Shown here piece by piece: positions 31,421 to 42,545 of a stretch of 64,000 bases of DNA. The notes beneath the pieces are model-generated. The model ran no database searches. It had not been told where the DNA came from and worked only from the letters and a program-made list of their open reading frames with translations. Position 1 is the first letter of the stretch, and each line of letters opens with the position of its first letter. This stretch comes from Tetrastigma voinierianum (lineage: Eukaryota > Streptophyta > Magnoliopsida > Vitales > Vitaceae). The DNA lies in the NCBI GenBank assembly GCA_016808115.1, contig JAEQBH010006386.1, forward strand, positions 1 to 64,000, in the 5' to 3' direction. Position numbers and translations under genes: made by a program.

Positions 31421-33350
31421 GCGGGAGGCTGGTGGGTTTGAGCGCCGTGAATGCCTGCTCGCGGTGTGCATCCCGTTGGAAGGCCTTTTCAGGGAAAGAA
31501 GGTTGACATTTGTCGGCCTTGGACACGGCGGCTCGATGCGGCCTATTCTTTGGTCGGGCGTTAGATTGCCAATGTTTGAAGGTGGCGGCATGTCGAGGCA
31601 CAACCTTTATCTTGTACGGGTTTGCTTCTATTCTCGGTACATTGACTATAAAACCAAGAACTTTCCCGTGGCGGAGACTCGAAGGCATTTATTGCAGGTT
31701 GCTTCATATTGTAGCTTTTAGGACCTGGAATGCCTCGGCTAGGTGGGTTATGTGGAGCTCGGCCTTAACTGATTTTACCAACATGTCGTCTATATATACC
31801 TCCATAGATGCTCCAATTTGCTTCTAGAACATCCTGTTTACCAACCTTTGGTAGGTGGCTCCTGCATTCTTCAGTCCATACTGATCTTCAGTCCATAGAT
31901 AGCAGTAGGCTCCTTGCCCAGTAACGAATGAGGTCTTCTCTTGGTTGTTGGGATCCATACTGATCTAGTTATAGCCAGAGAAGGCGTCCATGAAGCTGAG
32001 GAGTTCATGACCGGCTGTGGCGTCCACTATGAGGTCAATCCAAGGTAGGGGGAAGCTATCTTTTAGGCGAGACTCTTGTTGATATACGTGAAATCGTGCA
32101 AAGTCGCCATTTGCCATTGCTTTTGGCGAGAACAACGTTGGCCCAGCCACTCAAGATATTCTACCTCCTGATTTGCATACGCGGGAGAACTTCTTGAGCC
32201 CTGATCGTGTCATACGCCTTTGGCGAAACTCCTTCTTTTAGCTTGACAGGTTGATTAGTGCCCCGAAAAGTGCTTTTGAACCACATTTATTATAGGTTTT
32301 GAGTGCTTTTTGTGTACTATCAATTGTAATTAACCTAATTTACACATTAAGGTCCTATTATCCCTGCGATCGCATTTTGGCAAATTTTAGTTTTGCAAGC
32401 TAATAGTGCCAAAATTGTTGAGTCGATCCAACACGAAGAATTCGAGTCAAGCTCGGCGTGCGGATCGAGAGACCCGAAGGAAGAAAGAAGCGAGAAAATG
32501 CAAGAAATGGAGCGTGCGAAATTTGGTTCTAGCGACCTTGTTCATAGCTCGGCATTCATCATGCAGCCCCTGTTCTCCTGTATTTCACGCTTTTGTTGTT
32601 TTTGTTACAATTTTTGTTTCTTCCCATTTTGTCCTTGTAATAGCTTTTAGTTTTGGTTTTTTTGGTAATTTCATATACGAGCACTATATAAGCCTCGGTC
32701 ACGTACAAACTTGCAATCACTTCCGCGTGGCTTGTCTGAGAGAGGCGGCAGGTTGCACTTGTACTTCCTCCTTTCATTTTCTTTCATTTTCTTTCTCCTT
32801 TCTCATTTGCAAACACTCCTCACGAGGATGTGACTCGAGAGGATGGTTAGCTGAACCCTCTTCCTCCTTGAAGAGGAAGGCTACTGGACTTTGGATTTGA
32901 GGTAAACTAACGGTCCTCTGTTTTTAACGTAGGCATTTATTTTCATTTATGTTCCTATCCTTCACTCTAGGTTTAAATCTCCTAGATACATCTTGATTGA
33001 CTAGTATTCGGCAATCTTTTAGGGTTGATGGATGCTTATTCTGATCGTGAGATTAAATAGTTGCTTTCTATTTATCCTTGTGAGGTAGATCATGGAAGCC
33101 CGCGTTTTCACTTTAATGCAGGAGCATTAATGTTCAATAATAGGAAGGATGGATTGGCGTTCGACGTGGGTGATTGCTGCGGTCGGTCCGCACATGTCTT
33201 CCCCTCTTTCCCGGGCGAACACCTCCATGTTCTGCTTTAAAAAGTGGATGAGGAGGCTTCTGACGTCTTTAGCCAGCTTAGATCCTATGTAGACGAGGTG
33301 TTCTGGTTGGTCGTCAAGTTGTATAGGCTCTAGTTCTTCTGAGGGTGTAG
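31420..33350 (-). pseudogene. Reverse transcriptase of element B, split by a solo LTR
   Basis: The N-terminal part (33350 to about 33140) encodes YIGSKLAKDVRSLLIHFLKQ and, after it, EVFARERGEDMCG. The palm lies at 32250-31700 and contains VDATAGHELLSFMDAFSGYN, the KTSFVTGQGAYCY block, YGLKNAGATYQRLVN and the catalytic EVYIDDMLVKS. These are standard gypsy RT motifs. A foreign LTR (about 32251-33130) interrupts the two parts and several frameshifts occur at 31450-31900. Confidence 0.85.
32251..33130 (+). mobile_element. Solo LTR of another retrotransposon inside RT of element B
   Basis: The insertion starts TTGATTAGTGCCCCGA and has a promoter-like TATATAAG (32685-32692) followed by a leader-like, CT-rich downstream part. 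No internal region is present, so it is probably a solo LTR left by recombination. Its length and AT-rich U3 recall Athila-type LTRs, but this is uncertain. The right border is accurate to about 40 bp and no clear target duplication was found. Confidence 0.6.
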
Positions 33351-33364
33351 GTCAGGTGCTTACC

Positions 33365-33900
33365 TCATCTCGCATGTCGAGCTCGTCCATGTAGATGTTG
33401 TTGACCGTTTTTTATTTCATTGATGCTGAGTAACATTCCCTGGCTACGCGTTGGTTTCCTCGAACCATTCCTACTCCATTTGCAGTTGGGAATTTGATAA
33501 CCATGTGATAGGCGGAGGGGATGGCCCTTATGGTATTGAGAGAGGGCCTGCCCAGTAACATGTTGTAAGTTGATAGGGCATCTACTATGAGAAATCTTAC
33601 TGTTGTTGTGGCACGGCATCAGGTCTCCCACAGTGAGCGGATTGTATGAGTCAGGTAGTACTCTTTCTGAGAATCCACATAGGTAGGCGTTAACTGGTTC
33701 TAGCTTCTCCGCTAATGCCCCTTTAGTGACGGATCTTGAAGATGATGTCGACCGAGCTTCCATTGTTGACAAGGACCTTGTGGATTGTTTTATTGGCTAC
33801 GACGGCCCTTATCACTAGTGGATCGTCATGGGGATGCTGGCACCCTTCCATGTCGGAGTCTGAAAAGGTTATGGTAGTATCCGGTAAGAGGTTGAATCTG
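33365..33900 (-). pseudogene. Aspartic protease of element B
   Basis: The minus strand reads TTITFSDSDMEGCQHPHDDP, IHKVLVNNGSSVDIIF and LEPVNAYLCGFSERVLP. The active-site triplet D-(N/T)-G-S has become N-N-G-S, so the catalytic aspartate is lost. A frameshift near 33735 separates the active site from the second half. Confidence 0.8.
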
Positions 33901-33949
33901 ACTTGTATTTCTAATGTTTCCCTGTCGATGCTGCTTGTAATTTGGGCCT

Positions 33950-35535
33950 TCTGGTGTTTGGATTCCTCACCCACAGAAAATCTCAGAATCACATGGATCT
34001 CTCCGAGGCGGGTTGGTCTTTGGTAGGGTTGGTGGCGAGGTAGTGGTGGGCACTTGGTCGACCTTGAAAACCACGTAACGCGAAGATACCCCGTCGAATC
34101 GGTATTCAATTCTTTCCTTAGGCCGGATGGAGTCATTTGTTCGTGTCATGATCCTGGCGAAACTCCACGGTGTTGGTATTATCTGCACTGGCGATTAGAC
34201 CTCATTTGAGATGGCCATCTCAGAAATTTTTCATATGGCATTTCGCGTAGGACCTGGGACACTGAGGCTGTCAGGGGGGTGAATTGGCGAGGTGAATATC
34301 GCTGTTGCAGCTCGGGCTGAGGTGGTCCCAAGCGGTCTCTGACGTTCCCTCGCCTCTTTGGGATCGTTCTCTGTTTCCTCTATCCCTTCGCGGGGATCTG
34401 TCCCTGCCTCCTAGGGCTTCGTTCCCGTTTCTTATTGCCCCTGCTCTTCTCCTTTTGAGTAGAAGATCTCCTTTGCTTGGATAAAAGGGCTTCTTCGCCG
34501 TTGATATACTTCTCTATTTTGGCGAACACCTTGTATACTTATGAGGTTCTTTGAGATAGAGAACATCAGTCTTTCATTTGCACCCACCCAGCCTGCTGAT
34601 GAAAGTGGTGATGCGAACTTCTCGTCTAGAATATCTACCTTTAATGACTCTGCGTTGAATCTGCGGACATCTGATCTCGGGCTCTCACGTAGGTTCTTCT
34701 TTCATAGTCGAGGAAGATGATAGCAGCTTCTTAATGCGTCTAGCTCAGATGGAAATTGGGAGGCAGAATGCGATGAAAACTGCGCGAATGATGAGATTGA
34801 AGATGGCGGAAGTCTATTAAACGGGCTGATGGGCCCTTTAGGCGTGATGCGAGCTGCGCATCGTATGGGGTCCTAATATCCGTGCAGCTTCATCTGGTTC
34901 TTATATATATTGAGGTGATCTATAGGGTCTTTCGTTCCTTCAAACGTTTCGATCTGCGGCATTATGAACTTTGCTAGAAGAGGGAAGTGCCGCACCCTAG
35001 CTATGAATGGGGATTTAGTTTGTTGCACCAAAGCGTCCATAGAGACTGGAGCTTGGCCTTTTACCTCTTCCTTCATATGGTTGAAATTTGTTCTTTTGGA
35101 TGTCCACTATGAACCTCTATAGTGATTGCTTCTCCATGCCCTAGATAAAGGGGTTAGCTCGTTGTCTACGTCATTTCCATCGGAAAATTCATACATTCTG
35201 CGATCCTTTCCTCGGGAATGTAGGGACCATGCTCCTGCTTTCATTGGTTCTCCTGCTCCGCTCCAGTTTCTCGAGGAATTAGGGTTCTTCATTCTTCTTG
35301 AGGATGGTGCGGCCTTCACGTTTGTCGTACCTCACGGGGTGTTGTATTTATGCAGTGAGTTTGTGACTCTCACTGCCAAATGTTGGTTGGTGAGACGGAG
35401 TGTCTCCATCTCGTTGGTATTGGCGTGTATGGTTTCTAGAGTGCCTCCGGGAGGTCGGCTATCTATGTTGCCTTGCTGGTCTTGCATCCTTGGGGGATTG
35501 GCATGACTCCTACTTGTGTTCCGAGTTGATACCAT
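33950..35535 (-). pseudogene. Gag of element B
   Basis: The start MVSTRNTSRSHANPP (ATG 35535-35533) has a counterpart at the start of element C (MVSTRNTAGR). Further in, FPLLAKFIMPQIETFEGTKD and HLNIYKNQMKLHGY (35076-34873) are the conserved gag core of Tat elements. The rest is frame-shifted several times up to the protease. Confidence 0.8.
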
Positions 35536-35579
35536 CAGTCACTGAGAGGTCAGCTTTATTTGTAAAACAACTGTCTTTT

Positions 35580-35597
35580 CCACAGATAGCGCCAAAC
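35580..35597 (-). other. Primer-binding site of element B
   Basis: The minus strand reads TTTGGCGCTATCTGTGG, starting at the LTR end. TGGCGC-type primer sites are usual for the Tat and Athila lineages (Asp or Arg tRNA). I cannot say which tRNA fits best. Confidence 0.6.
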
Positions 35598-36207
35598 TGA
35601 TGATGCTTACTAAATCGAAACTAGGCTGGAACTTGTTGGAATTGCTGGGTCGGTCCGCTGACTCTGGATGTCGGGCTCCTCTGCAAAAATAAGAAACAAA
35701 AAGGATTAGCGGGGATCACCCATTACCTCTCCGATGCCTAAGTCAGTTCTTTCCGGTGGAAGAGAAGATCAACTGCTTAGGGAATGAATTTTTGTGCGTA
35801 TCTTTCACTGATGGGGTAGCCTGGTATTTATAATGGGTGATCATGATAACTTTCTTAGTTGGATGATGATACGAATATTTCTCCCATTGGGTGAGAGATT
35901 TTCTTTCCTTATCGTTAACTGATTAATAAGGGATAATTGATGAGGAATAATTAGAAAATATCTTACTTCCTTAATTGGTGGAGATTTAATTAGGGAAGTT
36001 GGGTACCTTTCTTTAACACGGGCCCTTTGGGCTGATTATATGGTCAGCCTTTTGAAGGGGTAAATTGAGCTCTCATTTTGGGCCTATGTTTGGGAGATAT
36101 CGTTAAGGGCCAAGCCATTGTACTGGGCCTGCTCCTTAATCTCCTCTTAAGCTTGACATTTGGGCTTGTGTTCTGGGCCTGTACTTCTATTATTTTAAAC
36201 CCAATCA
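35598..36207 (-). repeat. 5' LTR of element B
   Basis: 610 bp. On the plus strand it starts TGATGATGC and ends AAACCCAATCA, directly followed by the AATAT target duplication. It differs from the 3' LTR by many substitutions and small indels, which suggests an old insertion or low-quality sequence in one copy. Confidence 0.9.
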
Positions 36208-36337
36208 AATATAATCTGGGCGGTGTGGGCATAGATGCCCCAGGCAGCTAAGCTTCGATTATCTTTCGACGAACCACGTCTCATTTGAGGGTGGGATGAG
36301 AATCATCTTTCTACCCATTGCCATCCCTAAATGGAAG

Positions 36338-37400
36338 TTGAGGCAATTGAATAACTATCAAATTATTCCTTATTTAAACCTTTCTATTGGGGAAAATACC
36401 GAATATATAAGTGAGATGGTTGGAGTCTCTCTTAACTTAACCAGTGGTCTCGAGTTTGAGCCATGAGAATACAATTGTATTATGTGGTAAAGTTTTATTA
36501 CCCTTTTGGTCCATTCCGACTTGCATGAGGATTAATCCGGATGTGGTATGAGTTAAAGATGTCTTCCATGAGTGTATGGATCCGTTTTAGGACACCTTAT
36601 GATATGACAAAAAAAAAAAAATTACATTTGATTGGTGCGTATTGAATACGACGTCCTTTTAGTTTAGTGGTGCATGCTAGTTTAAAAAAATAGTCATTCT
36701 CCAGTCATAAGTGAAGATGGTGGAGTCCTGTGAACGTAAAGAGGAGAGGGAGAAATCGATAGAACTGTTCTCTTGGACATCTTTTACCCATGTTTTTGAG
36801 TTAATAGTTGATATTGGAATTATTTAACAAATTATAGGAACTGTGTTTCTGATCCTGAAGTGGAATTGTTTTAATATATCCAGATTTGCTCGTGTTTTGT
36901 CTTCATTGGGACTCGAACTTGATACCCCTTTATGTCATTGTTTTAAGGGTGAACACTCTACAATTTGAGGTAAACATGTTTGATCATTATGATAAGAATA
37001 TTTAGAATTATAGTATAGGTCAGGTAAAATTTTTCATTATTTTTTGCTTTGTGATGATGCGAAATTGATAAGAAATGATTCCTTATATCCATCCATGTTT
37101 CAAATGTTTACTATGTTAGACTTCCATCTTAAAAGGGGCCCTTATGTTTATCTAGAGAGTGGTGTAGAGAACTTGGAACAAACAGAAGGTGTTGGGAAGT
37201 TGAAAGGAGAAAATCAATATTATTCGAGAAATAATTATCTCATGATAAACACCTAACAAGTAAAAACAATAATAAATGAATAAGATGGTATCGGTTTTTT
37301 TAAAAAATTGAAGCACCTTAGATTTGATTTAACATGTCATCAACTCTTTGAAGCACCTTAGATTTGATATCCGATAGTAATCTTGTTGATTGCTTTACCA
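36338..37400. other. Intergenic DNA, no gene seen
   Basis: AT-rich host sequence continuing the left flank of the split MITE. Only short, unconvincing open frames. Confidence 0.4.
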
Positions 37401-37405
37401 TCAAT

Positions 37406-37933
37406 TAGGGGTGGTAATAGGTCGGATTTGGGTAGGGTTTTAGTCTTTTAGATTCTCTATCCCCATTTATTATTTCTATCTCCATCCCCGTCGGATTTAG
37501 AATTTTTATTCTCATCCCCACATTTATCAAATGATTAGATACCCATACTCTACTCTAATACTTTATTCCAATATGTTAAATGAATTATTTTAGAAAACCA
37601 TAAATATTACAAATAATTTGTCTAATAAGGATTATTGTGATGTGATTTCATGAAGCCAATAAAAATGCAAGCACAATCAAACATTATACAATAAATAACA
37701 ATATAAATAAATAAATGAATAAACAAAAATATATTATATTTATATATTATATATTTATTCAGGTATTTAGATCGGGGATAGGTAGGATATAGTGGGACTC
37801 ATCACCATTCTAAAACAAAATCTTCATCTTATTAAAACAAGTATTTAATTGGGTTTAAAATGTTTTCCTCTCTCTCCTTCATTCGGATTAGTATCAAATT
37901 CTTCCATTAGGTTAGATAGAATTTCCATCCCTA
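37406..37933. mobile_element. Candidate MITE, 528 bp
   Basis: Ends TAGGGGTGGTAATAGG and (reverse complement) TAGGGATGGAAATTC are inverted, and TCAAT occurs on both sides (37401-37405 and 37934-37938). The duplication is only 5 bp, shorter than for the other hAT-like elements here, so the superfamily is unsure. No coding potential. Confidence 0.45.
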
Positions 37934-37938
37934 TCAAT

Positions 37939-39079
37939 ACACATCCTTCAAGATTAGTCATTTTTATGTATAGTTGGGAAAATGCGCTTAGCTCGATGGG
38001 CCGATCCCTTTTAGCTCAAAATTTTAGTGTTATTGCTTCAAATTTTAGTGGTTCGAATAGAACCCAAGCCTAATGGTTTGACTTGAATTGATTCGTAGCT
38101 CATGCGGGCTTGGAATGGGTCAACCCACTTGGTCCCTTTTTTTTTTTTTTAAATATTTTTAATTATTAACCTAAAATATAAATTGAAAAACATAAAAATG
38201 TGTCAAAAATAAGTTTTTTTTTTATATATAAATCAAATAATATTTTAAAAAAAATTTCAAAAATTACTTTTTCAACGAAGTTTTATTTTCAATTCCTTTA
38301 AAAAAAATGATGTTATTTAATAATATTTATATGTTAAAACTATTTTTTACTATTGTTTTTAAAAAATGTCTTCCAAACACATTCTTATAAAAACCTATTT
38401 TAATTACTATTGTTGAAAATGATTAAATTTTTTGAATTTATAATGTTTTACAATACAATTTTCTATAGTATTTTATTCTTAATAATTGTACATGTTTTTG
38501 TAATATTTTTTAAAGTTGTTAATTTAATTTCTAGTTATGAAAAATATATGCGTCTTTTTTATTATTGAAAATATAAAACTTATTTTTGTAAAGAAAAAAT
38601 TAGTTATCATAGTAATTTTAGTTGTTTTAATAAAATAAAATAATACTTGTCGACCCCACATTTTTTGTTATTATACGTTTTTCATTCAAAATACGATACT
38701 TGTTTTGTATTTTTGAAAAACCATTTTAAAAACAGTTTGAAGTCGTTAGTTGTTTTTGTTTATTTTAAAAGATAAAAAAAAAAAAAAAATTCTAAAATGT
38801 AACTTATGATAAAAAAAGCAGGTATGAGAAAAACTGAGTCTAAAATCAAGTCTCTATTAATCAAATTAAAGCAAGTATGATAATTAATTGGTTAATCTAT
38901 TAGGTACAATTATATCATAAATCAGAAACAAGATGGAAGATAAAATTAGAAAAGTTTACTTGGATAAACAAGTGAAAGTGATTTTATGAAACAGACAGTG
39001 CACATCAACGAATACATGCCTAAAGAACATAATCGAATTGTGATGTCAGGTTTAAGGCCAAAAGCCCATTTATTTATTT
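37939..39079. other. AT-rich intergenic DNA
   Basis: Poly-T and poly-A runs (38135-38151, 38773-38789). A block at 37975-38130 looks like the start of another small element (AGCTCAAAATTTTAGTG) but no ends were found. No gene. Confidence 0.4.
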
Positions 39080-39800
39080 ATGAAGTATTTCCATAAAGTT
39101 CCATTTTATCATTTATGAGTTGTTCCTCGGCCTCTTGCAAGTCTCCCTCGAGCATAAAGTTTTGAAACTCAATCGAATATTCCTTCGTGCTCAAATCTCG
39201 TTTGCTTATAATTTTGAATTAATATTGAGATAGATGTTTTGGCGATAGTTATCGAGAAGGTACTTTCTTTTAGCTATTTTTAATCTTTTCCTAAGTTTCA
39301 ATCTTCTTTTTACCATATTTTTCACATTACATTTTCAAAAAAATTTCCCTAAAAAGAAACATTTTGGGCATAATGCCTTCCTTCACTTTTGTGTTCAAAG
39401 GGTTAAAATATTAAAACATGCTTTATCATATCAAACCAATTCAAAAAGTCATCAGGGTGTATTCTTCATTTGAATTATAAAATATCAAGTTTTAGATTAA
39501 ATCTTGAGCACTCATCATAATTACTATATGCCTCTCATAGTAATCATCATTGTGGTAGTGACCATCATATCTTCTTTGATGATCATGTCTCATGCACGAC
39601 AATCTTTAGCCTCCTAGGCTCTAAGTAACCTCGAAGTTGACTAAGTTGCAAAGACTCTTCATCATAATATATCATCTTGTTCTTCCTTGGTCTTGTTTTT
39701 GCTTTCACCTTCCATTAAGTCTTCCATAGCCTTAAGACCTTCATAAACTCCCAAATGGTGTTGTAGACATTGAACACGAATCTTAAGATTAGCAATAAGT
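39080..39800 (-). pseudogene. Ty3/gypsy gag fragment
   Basis: The minus strand reads LSTKEYSIEFQNFMLEGDLQ and EAEEQLINDK near 39240-39100. Further right (39800-39500) an HLGVYEGLKAMEDLMEGESK stretch and a DGHYHNDDYYER stretch resemble the charged gag N-terminus of a chromovirus-type element. Stops and frameshifts are frequent and no LTR was identified. Confidence 0.4.
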
Positions 39801-41470
39801 TAATGCTTTAGGGTTTGCAAAACCACTTGAATCATGACTGAACTTTCGATCACCAGTTCGACTTTGATAGGTATGGAATAGTATTGGTTTCAAGGATTCT
39901 AAGACTAATTTTAGAGTTAGATATGGTAGAGTTATGGTTTAGAATGAAAATTTTTAGGTGTGGGAATGTTCGAATTTGATTTAATGCAAAACAATCTTAT
40001 TTTGAGCTAGTTTGCGGTTTTAAAGTTTTCGAAGGCAATTTTAAACCTTTTCCTATTGTAATAAAACGAGGAAGCAAATTTCCAACACTAATTAATATAG
40101 AAATCCTTCACCCATAAACTATGGATACATAAATATCAAGAAGAATTTATAACTTCAGCTTTAACCTTAGTAATACCAAGTAACCCTAGTCTTACTTCGT
40201 TTCACCAATCCTACTTTTTCTGACAATATATCAAAGTATTAAAATACCATTTACATTTTGGGTTTGGATAATATCTAAATTTTAAATATCCTTTAACACT
40301 TAAACTCATGGCTTGAATAAACTTAACTTGATAGCCTCAACATCTTACTCCTTTTCTTTTTTATTCCTATTTTTGGATCATTTAATGAAATTAATCAATT
40401 ATTTTTGTAAGATAATGATATTGATATTATTTTTAAAAAGATATAATTCATAATTTTATGATGTATATACTATTAGTATTTTATTACTAACTACTTATTT
40501 ATTTATCTATTTATAATTGAAATTTCATTTTTATTTTTAATAACAGTTGAATCCGATTTATTTTATGTTATATAAATTGAATCTACACCTCTTTTACAAT
40601 ATGAAAAAAATTATTATTTAAAATAATTGATCGAATTAAAGAAAAGGTTTTAGTTTTTTGTCTTTTATATTTCAAAACTTTATATGATAATCTCATCATC
40701 ATTCATCATTTTTATTATCATTTTCCCCCAACAAAACTAGCAATAATCATTTGACTTCTTGCTCAATTATACATTTATTCTAGTTTGATGGAAATATTCG
40801 ATTAAAAAGTCATGAAAAATTTATATTCAAATATTTCAAATGAATGCTAGGGTTTAAGAAATTTCATAATATATATATAAAGTTTTTAAAACGTCAATAA
40901 AAAAAAAGGGTGCAAATTATATGAACAAATGAAAAAATTCTTAGGAAAATTTCAGTATCTTCTTTTCTCAGAAAGAAATTTACAGCAACTTTTGAAAAGC
41001 AAATGAAAGGAAAATAGAACAGAAAAGAAAAAAAAAAAAGAAAAAGTAACAAGTCAAAACTTTATTAAAATTTAAATCAAAATTTATTATTTTTTTTCAC
41101 ATCTTATTTTCTTGTAGGCTTCTTTTCTCAAGTTTTCTTGAATTTTAAATCCTTAATAAGTTAAATGTAGGAATCATTGCTTTTTACAGTTTTTAATTTT
41201 GAGGAAATGGAATTTTTTTTAATACATTTAAAGAAAGACTTTACGTCAAATTTGATACTCGTCCATTTTATGTATTTTTAAATTTGGTAAGTTCTATTTC
41301 TGGTTTTCTTTGAAAAATAAAAAAGAAGGGATGATTCGAATTGTTTAAATTAATAATAATAATAATACAAAGATTTGGAGAACAATGAAGATATTTTTCA
41401 ATATCCTGGGAGAGGAGGAGAACTTCAAAACTCCTTCCGAATGAAACACTAGTTTCTATTCCCAAAAAAT
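39801..41470. other. AT-rich intergenic DNA upstream of the B3 gene
   Basis: Nothing recognised. Several A/T homopolymer runs. Confidence 0.4.
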
Positions 41471-41476
41471 ATCATC

Positions 41477-41485
41477 TATATATAA
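41477..41485 (+). promoter_or_regulatory. TATA box of the B3 gene
   Basis: TATATATAA lies 62 bases before the start codon, a fitting distance for a short 5' leader. Confidence 0.55.
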
Positions 41486-41546
41486 GCAGCCGTAGAAGAT
41501 CATCAAGAAACCTACCTCTCCCTACTTTCTACCGAAAGCATTGAAG

Positions 41547-42545
41547 ATGGATATTTTGATTACTGCAATGGATTTTTCCATTGTTGCAGAAGATGAGATG
41601 AGGAAGATGAAACACGATCAGGGTTTTCGAGTTGAAGAGATGGAGGATCAGGGTGGTTTCAGAAACCAATTAATGAGACAGATCAAGAAAGAAGATGAGA
41701 TGAAGAAGAAAAACGATCTGGGTTTTGGAGTTGAAGATGAAGGTGATCTGGGTCGGTTCCAAGAAACCACCAAGATGATCAAGAAAGATGGGATGAAGAT
41801 CAAGAAGAAACACTATCAGGGTTTTGAAGTTGAAGATGAAGGTGATGAGGGTCGGTTCCAAGAAACCACCAAGATGATCAAGAATGAAGATGATAAGATG
41901 ACGAAGAAGAAGTTTCAAGAAACCATGACCAAGATCAAGAAACGACGACCACCACGACGGTGCCGCCATGATGATGATGACGACGACGGCGATGATGAGT
42001 TCCAGAAGCAGAAGAAGAGGAAGAAGGCAACAAGGTGTGATCAGCAATATCCGACGCCGCAGCCAGACCTTCCTATCAAATTCAGGAAGCGGATTAGAGC
42101 TCTTGGGGGTTCCGATATAGCTCTTGTAATCCAGAAGTGTCTCTTCAAGACTGATGTGAGTTCCGGTCACAACCGTTTGTCCATACCCTTCAACCAAATC
42201 CGACAAACTTTCCTCACACCTCAAGAGGCTGAGTTCTTGAACTCGGGAGATAATGAGAAGAAATGCTCAGAAATGGAAGTGATGTTGATCGAGCCCTCTT
42301 TTAGTCGGGACACCATCAGTCTGAGGAAGTGGGAGATGAAGAAAGCTTCCGGAAGTTCTACATCAATGTATGTTTTGGTGGGTAAATGGAATTCGGTTGC
42401 ATGGAGGAACGCCCTAAGGGAAGATGAAACGGTGCAGCTCTGGTCATTCCGGATCAACTCCAAGCTGTGTTTGGCTCTTGTTAAGAGAAAAGCTAAAAGT
42501 AATGCACATTCTTTTGAGTTTCCATCTAATCATACAAAATTTTGA
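41547..42545 (+). CDS. B3 DNA-binding domain protein (DUF313 type)
   Basis: 332 residues, single exon, intact. The start is the ATG of ATGGATATTTTG, because the in-frame codons just before it are not ATG. Residues about 190-314 form a plant B3 domain of the DUF313 group: SDIALVIQKCLFKTDVSSGH, LSIPFNQIRQTFLTPQEAEF, then SLRKWEMKKASGSSTSMYVL, GKWNSVAWRNALREDETVQL and WSFRINSKLCLALV. This group is thought to act as nuclear transcription regulators. Residues about 22-132 are three to four tandem copies of a 33-34-residue unit (GFxVEDEGDxGRFQETTKMIKK) followed by a basic block, an aspartate run (DDDDDD) and KKRKK, probably a nuclear localisation signal. A TATA box lies upstream and no intron is needed. 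Neighbours give no functional context. Confidence 0.88.
   Translation: MDILITAMDFSIVAEDEMRKMKHDQGFRVEEMEDQGGFRNQLMRQIKKEDEMKKKNDLGFGVEDEGDLGRFQETTKMIKKDGMKIKKKHYQGFEVEDEGDEGRFQETTKMIKNEDDKMTKKKFQETMTKIKKRRPPRRCRHDDDDDDGDDEFQKQKKRKKATRCDQQYPTPQPDLPIKFRKRIRALGGSDIALVIQKCLFKTDVSSGHNRLSIPFNQIRQTFLTPQEAEFLNSGDNEKKCSEMEVMLIEPSFSRDTISLRKWEMKKASGSSTSMYVLVGKWNSVAWRNALREDETVQLWSFRINSKLCLALVKRKAKSNAHSFEFPSNHTKF
41611..41925 (+). repeat. Tandem repeats in the B3 gene coding sequence
   Basis: Units of about 100 bp (41611-41712, 41713-41811, 41812-41913, then a partial one). Units 2 and 3 share GAAGTTGAAGATGAAGGTGA-like and GGTCGGTTCCAAGAAACCAC sequence. The unit length is a multiple of three, so the frame is kept. 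Confidence 0.8.

Larger units (their letters stand above)
25415..36207 (-). mobile_element. Tat-lineage Ty3/gypsy retrotransposon B, complete but decayed
   Basis: LTRs of about 600 bp lie at 25415 to about 26013 and at 35598-36207. A 5-bp target duplication AATAT flanks the element (25410-25414 and 36208-36212). On the minus strand the order is primer site, gag, protease, RT, RNase H, a second archaeal-type RNase H, integrase, then a long 3' region with a tandem array. Two RNase H domains before integrase are characteristic of the plant Tat/Ogre lineage. Every domain carries frameshifts or stops, and a solo LTR lies inside the RT. It is non-autonomous now. Confidence 0.92.
25160..36329. mobile_element. 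hAT-type MITE split by element B
   Basis: The left part 25160-25414 begins TAGGGATGACAACGAGTGG. The right part 36213-36329 ends with the reverse complement of TAGGGATGGCAATGGGTAG. The octamer AATGGAAG is present immediately outside both ends (25152-25159 and 36330-36337). Without element B the MITE would be about 370 bp. The interior is AT-rich and non-coding. This fixes the insertion order: MITE first, then the Ty3/gypsy element into it. Confidence 0.85.

Noticed and set aside
41670..42224. 184-residue open frame on the minus strand
   Set aside because: It is exactly antisense to the B3 gene, consists of hydrophobic repeats mirrored from the GAAGAT-rich repeats, and has no domain.
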